From: Pseudomonas sp. Root71 | Lineage (GTDB): Bacteria > Pseudomonadota > Gammaproteobacteria > Pseudomonadales > Pseudomonadaceae | Direction of reading: 5' to 3' | Assembly: GCF_001429045.1 (NCBI RefSeq) | Contig: NZ_LMHY01000028.1 | Location: 268,070-332,069, forward strand | DNA length: 64,000 bases | In this document: piece by piece, positions 17,045 to 25,422 of the stretch | Layout: every line of letters begins with the position of its first letter | Numbering within the stretch: the stretch's first letter is position 1 | Position numbers and translations under genes: made by a program | The notes under the pieces: generated by a model | What the model was told of the DNA's origin: nothing | Seen by the model: only the letters and a program-made list of their open reading frames with translations | Database searches by the model: none

Positions 17045-17413
17045 TCAAACTTCGGCATCAAGCAGTTCGAACTTCACTTGATCCGGATAGAACGCCAGGT
17101 AACCGCGGATTTGCTCCACCGACACCTTGGGGTCTTCGTAACTCCACACCGCGTTGGCGCTTTCATGCCCCGGTACCTGCAGGCTGAAATAGCTGGCATC
17201 GCCTTTGTACGGGCAATAACTGGTGTGGTCGGTGCGGGCGAAATACTTCTCGTCGATGTCCTCTCGCGGCACGTAGTACACCGGCGGGTAGTTGGCCTCC
17301 AGCAACACCAGGGCCCGCGCCGAGGCGGCCACTTGAATACCGTGAAATCTCACCAGCAGACAGCCAGGCTGCTCGGCGATGGTGATGACAGGACTAGGAC
17401 CGGAGCTTTTCAT
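17045..17413 (-). CDS. DUF427 domain protein
   Basis: 122-aa cytoplasmic protein made almost entirely of a DUF427 domain, a small beta-rich fold with conserved aromatic residues. The family core is visible as VYYVPREDID...Y, then TDHTSYCPYKGDASYFSL, then AVWSYEDP, and YLAFYPDQVKFEL. No catalytic function has been established for the family. It is a single gene, divergent from topB with a 255-nt gap that contains no other feature I can support. Confidence 0.85.
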   Translation of the reverse strand: MKSSGPSPVITIAEQPGCLLVRFHGIQVAASARALVLLEANYPPVYYVPREDIDEKYFARTDHTSYCPYKGDASYFSLQVPGHESANAVWSYEDPKVSVEQIRGYLAFYPDQVKFELLDAEV

Positions 17414-17668
17414 GGAAAACGTTCCTCATGACGGTGATGGACCTGCAAATCGATGTGGGAGCGTGGCTGGCCCGCGATGGGCTGCGCAGCAGCCCCAAAA
17501 CCTGAAACCACGATTTATCAGGTATAACCCAAGTTTTACCCTCGCGACTGCTTCGCAGCCGAACGGGAGCGACACACAAAGCTGTACATCCATACAGATA
17601 AAGATTGCTCCATCGCCCGTCAAGCGCCATTCTGTGCAGCCTTGGCATATTGATCGACGATGGTGGTT

Positions 17669-19615
17669 ATGCGGCTGTACCTCTGTGAAAAACCTTCCCA
17701 GGCCAAAGACATTGCGGCAGTCCTCGGCGCCCGGCGCCGGGGCGATGGCTGCTGGCTGGGAACGGACGTCACGGTGACCTGGTGCATCGGCCACCTGCTG
17801 GAAACCGCACCGCCGGATGCCTACGACGCGCGCTACAAGCGCTGGGTGCTGGCGGACCTGCCGATCATTCCCGAAAAATGGAAAATGACCGTCAAGCCGC
17901 GTACCGCCAGCCAGTACAAGGCGGTCAAGCGCCTGCTCGGTGAAGCCTGCGAACTGATCATCGCCACGGACGCCGACCGCGAGGGCGAGATGATCGCCCG
18001 GGAACTGGTGGAACATTGCCGCTATCGCGGGCCGATCCGCCGCCTCTGGTTGTCGGCGCTGGACGATGCGTCCATTCGCAAGGCCCTCGCGGCGCTCAAA
18101 CCGGGGAGCGAGACCTTCAGCCTCTATCACTCGGCGCTGGGGCGTTCCCGGGCCGACTGGCTGATCGGCATGAACATGAGTCGGCTGTTCACCCTGCTGG
18201 GGCGCCAGTCCGGCTATCAAGGCGTGTTGCCGGTGGGCCGGGTGCAAACGCCGACCTTGCGCCTGGTGGTGGATCGCGATCGCAGCATTGCCGACTTTGT
18301 GCCCGTCCCCTATTGGGCCATCGACGTGCAGTTACAGCACAACGGCACCGCGTTCACGGCGCAATGGCGCGCGCCGTCGCAGCTTTGCGACGATCAGGAC
18401 CGCTGCCTGAACCAGGCATTGGCGCAACAAGCGGCGGCCGCCATGAGCGGCGCGGCCTGTGCGCGGGTGATCAAGCTGCGCACCGAACGGATGCGCGAAG
18501 TGGCCCCGCTGCCGTTCGACCTGGGCACCCTGCAGGAAGTCTGCTCGAAGAAGCTCGGCCTCGGCGCCCAGGAAACCCTGGACATCGCCCAGGCGCTCTA
18601 CGAAACCCACAAAGTCATCACCTATCCGCGCAGTGATTGCGGCTACTTGCCCATCAGCCAACACAGCGAGGCACCGGCCATTCTGGCGGCACTGCGCCAG
18701 GCCGATCCAGCGCTGAACGCCTTGCACGATCATCTTGATCCGCAACGGCGCTCACGGGCCTGGAACGATGCCAAGGTCAGCGCCCACCACGGCATCATCC
18801 CCACCGCTGCGGCGAAGAATCTCGACAAGCTGGCGGGCAAACAGCGTGCGGTCTACACCCTGATCCGCGCCCGATACCTGGCGCAGTTCCTGCCCAATCA
18901 CGAATACGATCGCACCCAGGCCGACTTCGACTGTGCCGGCGAGGCCCTGCGCGCTGTCGGCAAGCAGATCATCGAGCCGGGCTGGAAACGCGCCCTGCCC
19001 GAAGCGCTGGCTCCGGCCAAGGGGCGCGAAGCCCCGGCACCGCAGACACTGCCCAACCTGGCCGAAGGCATCGATTGCACAGTGGCCGGCGTGCAATTCA
19101 AGGACCTGTGGACGCAACCGCCAAAGCCGTTCACGGAAGGCGACCTGATCAAGGCCATGAAGAATGTCGCCAAACTGGTGAAAGACCCGCTGCTCAAGCA
19201 AAAGCTCAAGGACACCACCGGCATCGGCACCGAAGCGACCCGTGCGTCGATCATCCAGGGCCTGCTCGACCGTGGTTACCTGGTCAAGAACGGCAAGGCC
19301 CTGGCCGCCACGCCGGCCGCGTTCAGCCTGATCGACGCGGTACCGCGGGCCATCGCCGATCCGGGTACCACGGCGATCTGGGAGCAGGCCCTGGACATGG
19401 TGCAAAGCGGCGAAATGAGCCTGGAAGAGTTCGTCACCAAACAGGCCGCCTGGATGAGCAAGCAGGTCAGTCGCTGTGCCGGGCTGAGCCTGACCATCAG
19501 CGGCCCACCGCCCGGCGGCTCCGCTGCAGCCCCCTGGAAGAAAAAACGAAAAGGCGCCCCGCGTAAACCAGCAAGCGGCACCAAGCGCAGGGCAAAACCG
19601 GCAAGCAAAACCTAG
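17669..19615 (+). CDS. topB: DNA topoisomerase III
   Basis: Type IA topoisomerase that cuts and passes single DNA strands, with a role in decatenation and recombination intermediates. 648 aa. The TOPRIM domain opens with MRLYLCEKPSQAKDIAAVLG and carries the metal-binding TDADREGEMIARELV; the catalytic tyrosine is Tyr319 in VITYPRSDCGYLP. The segment GIGTEATRASIIQGLLDRGY near residue 515 is the conserved late motif. The C-terminus is short and lysine/arginine-rich (KKKRKGAPRKPASGTKRRAK), with no zinc-ribbon cysteines. The start at MRLYLCEKP matches E. coli TopB; an ATG 9 nt earlier is in frame. Confidence 0.94.
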   Translation: MRLYLCEKPSQAKDIAAVLGARRRGDGCWLGTDVTVTWCIGHLLETAPPDAYDARYKRWVLADLPIIPEKWKMTVKPRTASQYKAVKRLLGEACELIIATDADREGEMIARELVEHCRYRGPIRRLWLSALDDASIRKALAALKPGSETFSLYHSALGRSRADWLIGMNMSRLFTLLGRQSGYQGVLPVGRVQTPTLRLVVDRDRSIADFVPVPYWAIDVQLQHNGTAFTAQWRAPSQLCDDQDRCLNQALAQQAAAAMSGAACARVIKLRTERMREVAPLPFDLGTLQEVCSKKLGLGAQETLDIAQALYETHKVITYPRSDCGYLPISQHSEAPAILAALRQADPALNALHDHLDPQRRSRAWNDAKVSAHHGIIPTAAAKNLDKLAGKQRAVYTLIRARYLAQFLPNHEYDRTQADFDCAGEALRAVGKQIIEPGWKRALPEALAPAKGREAPAPQTLPNLAEGIDCTVAGVQFKDLWTQPPKPFTEGDLIKAMKNVAKLVKDPLLKQKLKDTTGIGTEATRASIIQGLLDRGYLVKNGKALAATPAAFSLIDAVPRAIADPGTTAIWEQALDMVQSGEMSLEEFVTKQAAWMSKQVSRCAGLSLTISGPPPGGSAAAPWKKKRKGAPRKPASGTKRRAKPASKT

Positions 19616-19628
19616 ACCTTACAGCGAA

Positions 19629-19751
19629 CCCTGTGGCGAGGGAGCTTGCTCCCGTTGGGCCGCAAAGCGGCCCTTCTCTCCAACAACGTGAATGGGACTG
19701 CTGCGCCCGAACGCGGACCGCTCCAGCGGGAGCAAGCTCCCTCGCCACGGG
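19629..19751. repeat. REP pair, GTGGCGAGGGAGCTTGCTCCC type
   Basis: Inverted arms CCTGTGGCGAGGGAGCTTGC... at 19629-19655 and GGGAGCAAGCTCCCTCGCCACGG at 19728-19751. A third REP subtype, also seen at 46708-46826. Confidence 0.8.
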
Positions 19752-19808
19752 TCGTGCGACGCCGGCCATAATCAGTTGTGTCCCTTGGCCGATCAGGAGC
19801 CACTTCGA

Positions 19809-20312
19809 ATGCCTTCGATAGAACTGCACGCCGCCCAACGCGATGAACTGGAAACCATCGAGAACCTGATGCAGTTCTACACCTACGACTTCAGCGAATG
19901 GTTGCCGCTGAAACTGGGCGAATACGGTTTGTTCAACATCCTGCCCATGCCCGACTACTGGCGAAACCCGGCCACCCGCCCCTTCCTGATCAAGGTCGAC
20001 GGTGAACTGGCCGGCTTCGTCACCGTGGATAACCAGGTCCATCTACCCGGTGCCGACTACAACATCGGCTATCTGTTTGTCAGCCGACGCTTCCGTGGCC
20101 AGGGTGTCGCGCGATTTGTCGTTTCCACCCTCTTGAGTCAATTCCCCGGTCAATGGCAGATTTTCCACATCGAGGCGAACCAGCCAGCACGCCAGTTCTG
20201 GGCCGCCGTGATGCCGGGGCTCAACGTTGACGGTTTCACCTTGCATCAGCAGGTGGTTGACCGCTATCCCTGCACTTTTTACCGCTTTGAGTGTCCGTCC
20301 CTGTCGTCCTGA
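19809..20312 (+). CDS. GNAT-family N-acetyltransferase
   Basis: 167-aa acyl-CoA-dependent acetyltransferase. The GNAT core is visible: GELAGFVTVDNQVHL (strand 4), then YNIGYLFVSRRFRGQGVARFVV, which holds the RxxGxG/A acetyl-CoA pyrophosphate loop, then IFHIEANQPARQFWAAVMP, the terminal strand-helix. The N-terminus QRDELETIENLMQFYTYDFSEW resembles GNAT proteins annotated as predicted acetyltransferases without a known acceptor. The start codon ATG gives MPSIELHAAQ; the frame is open upstream but there only REP sequence would be translated. The acceptor substrate is unknown. Confidence 0.85.
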   Translation: MPSIELHAAQRDELETIENLMQFYTYDFSEWLPLKLGEYGLFNILPMPDYWRNPATRPFLIKVDGELAGFVTVDNQVHLPGADYNIGYLFVSRRFRGQGVARFVVSTLLSQFPGQWQIFHIEANQPARQFWAAVMPGLNVDGFTLHQQVVDRYPCTFYRFECPSLSS

Positions 20313-20832
20313 CCGACACACCTTCGACTCCGCCTGCTAATTCCCAACAGCTTTGTCCGACAATATGTAGTGACTGAAAATATTCACTACAAAACCGTTG
20401 ACGCCTCCGATTTGCCCTTGCATGATGCAGACGTCTCCCCGATCGGGAGTACAGGCAACACGTTTGAGCAAGCTCGTCTGACCGCCGAGCTGTTTTTCCC
20501 GGATACACGCTGCCCACAAGGCAGATTGAAGAAGCTGACCTGGCCTGAACGTCCAGTACAAGGGCGAGAAGACTTGGCGAGCAATCCTCATGAAGCTTGT
20601 GGCCGACCTTGAAAACGTCGGCAGTGGCCTTAAGGTTTTCGCCGCTTCTCTTCGTTGTGACGCTATTGCGTAGCAGTTATTCAACACGACTACATGCAAC
20701 AGACGCAGGACCCCGCCCGATAAGGCGGCCGAACGCTGACGTCCTGGTTTCGGTGCCAGGGATCAACTAACCGATGGGCTACCTGTATTAGCGAATCAAC
20801 TTTGAAAGATCACCAATTGGTCAAGGGGCTTT
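20313..20832. other. Long intergenic stretch without a supportable gene
   Basis: About 520 nt. Several short open frames occur on both strands but none has a convincing ribosome-binding site or recognisable domain. The only local structure I can point to is a perfect 8-bp inverted repeat TGTAGTGA/TCACTACA with a 10-nt spacer at 20366-20391. It could hold a decayed gene or an unrecognised small RNA. Confidence 0.5.
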
Positions 20833-21165
20833 ATGATGAATCTGAACAATCAACCAACTATCGATGAACTGGCTCGTATCTTCGCTGCAAAGAAAGACAG
20901 CCACGACAACCATATTCTCTGGATCAGCAAATGTGGCCAGGTTCATATCGACTGCCTGTCGCCGCACGCCCATGAAGCAGAGTTCGACCAGAACAACCAG
21001 AACCTGCTGGCCCGACTGAAGATGTACCGTCGCGGCCAGGGCTATGTCGGCAAGAAGGCCGCAGCCGACAAGGACTTCATCGGTAATGTTCTGCAAACCC
21101 TGAAACAGGCCTGGGCCTCGATGCAGAATCAGAACGAAGTTCGGGTGATTGACCGGTTCTACTAA
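20833..21165 (+). CDS. Conserved hypothetical protein, 110 aa
   Basis: Small soluble protein with no signal peptide or membrane segment. The N-terminal half (PTIDELARIFAAKKDSHDNHILWISKCGQVHIDCLSP) predicts helix then strand; the C-terminal half is helical and basic (LARLKMYRRGQGYVGKKAAADKDFIGNVLQTLKQAW). Support for expression: a GGGG-containing site just upstream of the double ATG and a strong intrinsic terminator 33 nt after the stop. I do not recognise a named domain. Codon use resembles neighbouring core genes. Confidence 0.75.
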   Translation: MMNLNNQPTIDELARIFAAKKDSHDNHILWISKCGQVHIDCLSPHAHEAEFDQNNQNLLARLKMYRRGQGYVGKKAAADKDFIGNVLQTLKQAWASMQNQNEVRVIDRFY

Positions 21166-21198
21166 TTGAAATGAGTCATTACTGACTTATAGATAAAC

Positions 21199-21232
21199 AA
21201 GGCCTGCTCCCGATAAGGAGCAGGCCTTTTTT
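21199..21232 (+). terminator. Rho-independent terminator
   Basis: AAGGCCTGCTCC, a 6-nt loop cgataa, GGAGCAGGCC and a T6 run. It ends the 110-aa gene unit and may work in both directions against the convergent dehydrogenase gene. Confidence 0.9.
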
Positions 21233-21280
21233 ATGCTGGAACGAAAACCGGATATGGGAGCGAGCCTGCTCCCACAGGGT

Positions 21281-22783
21281 TTAGCGTTTGACGCCCAGAT
21301 CGACCTGGGTCATGCGGCTACGAATGGTGAACACACCATCGCCGGAGAGAATCGCACTGCGAGCAAACAGGCGCCCGCTCTCCCAGTTCGAAAGCCCCAG
21401 TTCCGGCTTGTTCAGCGCGTACTGGCCGTCGACCCAACGGGTGATGCCATTGCCGACAAAAGGCGCGTTGACCGCGTTGTAGAAACGCTCCTGGACCTCG
21501 GCACTGTCACTGATCAAAGACACCGTGAATTGCGGGCTATAACGATTGAACAAGGTAATGGCATCGTCCAGGTCGTCGACAATCTTCAGACTGACTTCCG
21601 GGGTTTCTTCCCACTCCCACTCACGACCCAATTGATCTTCCGGCAACGGCTCGGCCTGCGCTTCGCCCTGATAGCCTTCGGCGCGGTACACCTGGACCGT
21701 TGCAGCCAGCCAGTCTTGCGGCAGGCACGACTCGCTGCCTTCGACGATGTGCAGCTTGCAGCCCTGCCCCCGTGCGGCGCCGGCCTGCTTGAGCGCGCCC
21801 AAGAACAGCGGCACCAGTTCAGCGGCGCGGTCGCGGTGAATCAGGCAGACGTTCAGGGTGTTGCAGACTTTGCGGTCCAGGGAGTTGCGCACCACGGCGG
21901 CAAAGCGCGGGGCGTCGGCATCGGTGTTGGCGATCAGCCACGCACCACCGGTGCCGTGCAGGCTGACCGCCGTGCCGGCCTGCTGGGCGATGCTGCCCAA
22001 CTGGCTGACGGCACGACCCGAACCACGGGCCACCGCCAATGACAGGCGCCGGTCGGCGAACATCGCCCAACCGGCGGCGTGGTTGACACTTTCCACCAGC
22101 GATACGGCACCGACCGGCAAGCCGGCGTCACTTAGTGCAGGGTTCAGTGCATGGGTGACGATCGCCTGGGCCGTGCCCAACGCATCACTGCCGATGCGCA
22201 GCACGGCGGTGTTGCCGGTGCGCAACACACCGGCCGCGTCAGCAAACACATTTGGACGGCCTTCGAAGACGAACGCGACGATGCCCAACGGCGAGACCAC
22301 TTGCTCGACCTTCCAGCCATCGTGCTCGACGCAACTGATCACCTTGCCACGGCTGGCCGCCGCATCACGCCAGGCGCGCAGGCCGGCGATCATGTCGCGA
22401 CGCATGCGCTCATCGGCCAGCAACCGGGTGGTCGAGCGACCGCACGCCTTGGCCCGTTCGATGTCGGCCAGGTTGGCAGCTTCGATCAAGGCCCAGCATT
22501 CCGGGGTTTCCAGGCGTTGGGCAAACAGGTCGAAGAAAGCGCTGATCGCCTGGTCAGACACCGCCGATAGCGCGGTGAATGCCGCCTGGGCGCGCTCGAT
22601 CGCGACGTTGGCCGCTTGCTGGTCCGCCACGGGGATCAGCAGCAACTCGCCACTGACCTGCTCCACCAGCAGGTGATCACCGGGCTGGAAACGTTGCGCC
22701 AGTTCGGGGCTGACGACAGTGACGCGATTGCCGGCGAAAGGGATTGGCGTGCCAGCGACTAGACGTTCGAGCGCGAGGGACAT
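21281..22783 (-). CDS. Aldehyde dehydrogenase superfamily protein, glutamate-5-semialdehyde dehydrogenase (ProA)-like
   Basis: 500 aa with the aldehyde dehydrogenase fold of the ProA branch. The segments VEQVVSPLGIVAFVFEGRPNVFADAAGVL (ProA-type cofactor domain) and VCNTLNVCLIHRD (catalytic cysteine in CNT) are conserved, and the late NAPFVGNGITRWVDGQYALNKPELGLSNW matches ProA TEFGLGAEIG-type C-termini only loosely. The protein is ~80 aa longer than normal ProA, with an added N-terminal beta-rich stretch (residues ~1-70). It probably is a paralogue and not the main proline-synthesis enzyme, whose usual genomic partners are absent here. Reaction inferred: NADPH-dependent reduction of an acyl phosphate or oxidation of an aldehyde. 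Confidence 0.8.
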   Translation of the reverse strand: MSLALERLVAGTPIPFAGNRVTVVSPELAQRFQPGDHLLVEQVSGELLLIPVADQQAANVAIERAQAAFTALSAVSDQAISAFFDLFAQRLETPECWALIEAANLADIERAKACGRSTTRLLADERMRRDMIAGLRAWRDAAASRGKVISCVEHDGWKVEQVVSPLGIVAFVFEGRPNVFADAAGVLRTGNTAVLRIGSDALGTAQAIVTHALNPALSDAGLPVGAVSLVESVNHAAGWAMFADRRLSLAVARGSGRAVSQLGSIAQQAGTAVSLHGTGGAWLIANTDADAPRFAAVVRNSLDRKVCNTLNVCLIHRDRAAELVPLFLGALKQAGAARGQGCKLHIVEGSESCLPQDWLAATVQVYRAEGYQGEAQAEPLPEDQLGREWEWEETPEVSLKIVDDLDDAITLFNRYSPQFTVSLISDSAEVQERFYNAVNAPFVGNGITRWVDGQYALNKPELGLSNWESGRLFARSAILSGDGVFTIRSRMTQVDLGVKR

Positions 22784-22831
22784 GAAGCAGTATCACCATG
22801 CAGGGGGCGGCCGGAAAATGTATAGCAATTT

Positions 22832-22937
22832 CCCTGTGGGAGCGAGCCTGCTCGCGAAGAGGCCTTTCCATCCAACGTCCATCGCGCCTGACACTCCGCC
22901 ATCGTCGGATCGCTGCCCCGGGCAGGCTCTTTCCCAC
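22832..22937. repeat. Degenerate REP pair
   Basis: CCCTGTGGGAGCGAGCCTGCTCGCGAAGAGG is a good left arm; the right arm (GGGCAGGCTCTTTCCCACT) has several mismatches, suggesting an old copy. It sits in the 350-nt gap between the ProA-like gene and doxX; the remainder of that gap shows no gene. Confidence 0.65.
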
Positions 22938-23135
22938 TGGAGTGGCGGTTACGTATCTCAATGTATACAGCCCCGCCCCAGACACACCCCACACTCAAAA
23001 CCCCGTCATAACGACACACCGCAGATACACCCCGTTGATGAAATGCGCCTGTCGATTGGCCACGCCGATCAAAGCGCTCAACTCACGGGGCATGTCGTTG
23101 CCCCACCTCCCCCGACCTGAAAGAGAGCAACGTCC

Positions 23136-23642
23136 ATGAGCACCTCCATTTCTTCGACCGTCAAAGGCCTGCACCTGAACCTCGACCGTGCCGGCGACTG
23201 GGTTGCCCCCCTGGCGTTGCGGGTGTTCCTCGCCTGGGAATTCCTCGAGTCCGGCCTGGAAAAATACAACGGCGAGAACTGGTTCGCCGATATCCAGGCG
23301 CGCTTCCCTTTTCCGTTCGACCACCTTCCAGCGACGCTGAACTGGGAACTGTCGATGTGGGCGGAGCTGATCTTCGCCTTGACCTTGCTGGTGGGCCTGG
23401 GCACACGTTTTTCGGCGTTGAGCCTAATGGTGGTGACCCTCGTCGCAACTGCCGCCGTGCATTGGCCCGCCGACTGGCACAGCCTCAGTGAACTCGCCCA
23501 AGGCTATGCCATCAGCAACAAGGGTTACGGCAACTTCAAGCTGCCCCTGATCTACCTTGTGGCCCTCACGCCGCTGCTGCTGTCGGGCGCCGGCAAGTTC
23601 AGCATCGATGCGCTGCTGGCGCGTTTCATCTGGCGTCGCTGA
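23136..23642 (+). CDS. DoxX-family membrane protein
   Basis: 168-aa inner-membrane protein with four predicted helices. The DoxX signature is LALRVFLAWEFLESGLEKYNG in helix 1, followed by a periplasmic loop (WFADIQARFPFPFDHLPATLN), WAELIFALTLLVGLGTRFSALSLM in helices 2-3 and LPLIYLVALTPLLLSGAGKFSID in helix 4. DoxX proteins are linked to respiratory-chain or oxidative-stress complexes, but the biochemical role of most members is not known. A GAGAG ribosome-binding site precedes the ATG. The GST gene follows 90 nt later on the same strand; co-transcription is possible. Confidence 0.87.
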   Translation: MSTSISSTVKGLHLNLDRAGDWVAPLALRVFLAWEFLESGLEKYNGENWFADIQARFPFPFDHLPATLNWELSMWAELIFALTLLVGLGTRFSALSLMVVTLVATAAVHWPADWHSLSELAQGYAISNKGYGNFKLPLIYLVALTPLLLSGAGKFSIDALLARFIWRR

Positions 23643-23732
23643 AACGCAAAAAACACCAGAATGGAGCCCCTCGCGCCTTGGCCGATGGCGACGGATAATC
23701 AACTGGTTTTCATCTCACCGAGGAATTGAAGG

Positions 23733-24395
23733 ATGCCGCTGACTCTTTATTTCCATCCGCTCTCATCGTTCTGCCACAAAGCGCTCATCGCGCTCTATGA
23801 ACTGGAAATCGAGTTTGAAAAAAGGATCATCGACCTGGGAGACGAGGCTGACAGGGCCGAGCTACAAGCACTTTGGCCACTCTGCAAATTCCCGGTGATC
23901 CGCGATCACGACCGCCAACGGGACGTACCCGAGTCGAGTGTGATCATTGAGTACCTGGACCGGCTTCACCCCGGCCAGGCACATCTGATTCCGGATGATT
24001 GGGAAACCGCGCTGGAAGTCCGCCTGTGGGATCGCTTTTTCGACCTGCACGTCCAGGTGCCGATGCAGAAGATCGTCGCTGACCGAATCAATGCCGCAAA
24101 CGGCGACCTGACCCGCGAACGCGCCGCGCTGTTGACGGCGTACGGCATGTTTGAACGTCAGTTGGCCGCAAACACCTGGGCAGCCAGCGCCGCATTCAGC
24201 ATGGCCGATTGCGCCGCCGCCCCGGCGCTGTTCTATGCCAGTACCCTTGTGCCGTTTCCCGCCGAACATCGCCACTTGAGTGCTTATTTCGACAGGTTGA
24301 CCCAAAGGCCCTCGGTCAAGCGGGTGATCGACGAGGCAAGGCCGTACTTTTCCTGGTATCCGTTTGCCGAGGCCATCCCGGAGCGCTTTCGGTAG
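23733..24395 (+). CDS. Glutathione S-transferase family protein
   Basis: 220 aa. The N-terminal thioredoxin-like GST domain (residues ~1-80) has LTLYFHPLSSFCHKALIALYEL with Ser/Cys near the glutathione-activating position, and the cis-proline/SNAIL-like segment KFPVIRD...VPESSVIIEYLD. The C-terminal helical domain has the FSMADCAAAPALFYAS N-capping motif. Function class: glutathione conjugation or thiol-disulfide exchange in the cytoplasm; substrate unknown. A clear GAGGAATT ribosome-binding site precedes the ATG. Confidence 0.9.
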   Translation: MPLTLYFHPLSSFCHKALIALYELEIEFEKRIIDLGDEADRAELQALWPLCKFPVIRDHDRQRDVPESSVIIEYLDRLHPGQAHLIPDDWETALEVRLWDRFFDLHVQVPMQKIVADRINAANGDLTRERAALLTAYGMFERQLAANTWAASAAFSMADCAAAPALFYASTLVPFPAEHRHLSAYFDRLTQRPSVKRVIDEARPYFSWYPFAEAIPERFR

Positions 24396-24492
24396 TGGCG
24401 CCAGTGCTAGCGGGGAACGGGAGGCAAAAAACAATGAATCGACGAATAATTACCGTCGGTAGAGTGTTTTCTGATTAGGCAGGAATAAAAAA

Positions 24493-24567
24493 TGGCAGGG
24501 GCGGCTGGATTCGAACCAACGCATGGCAGGATCAAAACCTGCTGCCTTACCGCTTGGCGACGCCCCT
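24493..24567 (-). tRNA. tRNA-Gln (anticodon TTG)
   Basis: Read on the minus strand, a 75-nt cloverleaf: acceptor AGGGGCG/CGCCCCT, D arm TCGCCAAGCGGTAAGGC, anticodon stem GCAGG/CCTGC with loop TTTTGAT (anticodon TTG, reading CAA), T arm GTTGGTTCGAATCCAGC, discriminator G and encoded CCA. The first acceptor pair is A1-T72, weak, as expected for glutamine tRNAs. The GAGTGCCTGGCACTC palindrome just upstream (24583-24597) has no assigned role. Confidence 0.95.
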
Positions 24568-24873
24568 GTATCTGTTGCAATGAGTGCCTGGCACTCGCTT
24601 TCTTGAGTGGCAACAAGACCTGTTGCCTGCCTGCACGACTGGTTCCCTGAGGACCGCTGCAAGAGTGGGCGCAAATTTACCAACTTTTCCTTCATCTGGG
24701 AAGCCCAAACAAAAAAAATTGTTTATTAAAACAGACGCTTAGTGTCGAGCCGAATCTCGGGGTGCTATCGGCGCACATTCACCCCGAACAGCTCTGCTAC
24801 GCTTTTGCTTACTCGAATTGAATCGGGAATCGTTTATGCAACACCCTTCCCTTGCCATTTGAGGGCGCCAAAA
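24568..24873. other. Intergenic region between tRNA-Gln and hypothetical gene
   Basis: About 300 nt with a 15-nt palindrome near the tRNA 5' end and an A/T-rich stretch around 24700-24735 that could hold promoters in either direction. I see no gene in it. Confidence 0.45.
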
Positions 24874-25317
24874 GTGAAAGGCAAATTACTGGGGGCCGCT
24901 GCAACCCTTCTGGTACTCGGGGCCGCGATTTATGGGTTGAACACCTGGGAGCACATCCAGGACCAGCGACAGGAAGCAGTCTGCAAGGCCGCCCGGGAGC
25001 ATCTCAATAGCCTGGAAACCCAGGCGCGAGCCCTGGCCTCCGGGTTGTCGGTCGAAGCCTATGCCGAAGCCGAAAAAGCCGAGGCCGGCCAGTTGGTCAT
25101 GGCACTCGATACCGCCAGGAATGAAGCCGAGGTCGATGCCGTCATCGACAAGCACGCCGCTGCCATCGAGGCGCAGATATCGGCCGAGGACGCTGAGGTC
25201 CAGTCCCGAGGCGAACAACCTTTCCTCGGTCAGGAACTGAAAAAGCAACGCATCCCCACCGACGTCAAACAGGAATTCAAACGCGCTGAAAAGGCCGTCG
25301 CCGACACCTGCGGATAG
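24874..25317 (+). CDS. Hypothetical membrane-anchored or exported protein, 147 aa
   Basis: The likely start is a GTG with GAGG 10 nt upstream, giving an N-terminus of KGKLLGAAATLLVLGAAIYGL, which is a membrane anchor or uncleaved signal. The rest is alanine/glutamate-rich and strongly helical (AREHLNSLETQARALASGLSVEAYAEAEKAEAG), so a periplasmic coiled coil is likely. Two cysteines are present (VCKAA near residue 37 and DTCG at the C-terminus) and could pair. No named domain recognised. An upstream in-frame start exists but would lose the N-terminal position of the hydrophobic segment. Confidence 0.65.
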   Translation: MKGKLLGAAATLLVLGAAIYGLNTWEHIQDQRQEAVCKAAREHLNSLETQARALASGLSVEAYAEAEKAEAGQLVMALDTARNEAEVDAVIDKHAAAIEAQISAEDAEVQSRGEQPFLGQELKKQRIPTDVKQEFKRAEKAVADTCG

Positions 25318-25422
25318 TGTCGACCGCCAGCTCCACGCTTGTCGCCAGCGTCCAGACTTCAGCAAAAGCAGGTTTCAAGCAGGAACAGCTGAGTGCGCCG
25401 TTGCGACGCACTCGCCTACCAC

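Noticed and set aside
20370..20612. 80-codon ORF in the long gap before the 110-aa gene
   Set aside because: GTG start inside an inverted repeat, no ribosome-binding site and no recognisable fold.
24583..24597. GAGTGCCTGGCACTC palindrome near tRNA-Gln as an integration attachment site
   Set aside because: No integrase, no duplicated tRNA 3' end and no island next to the tRNA were found in the window.
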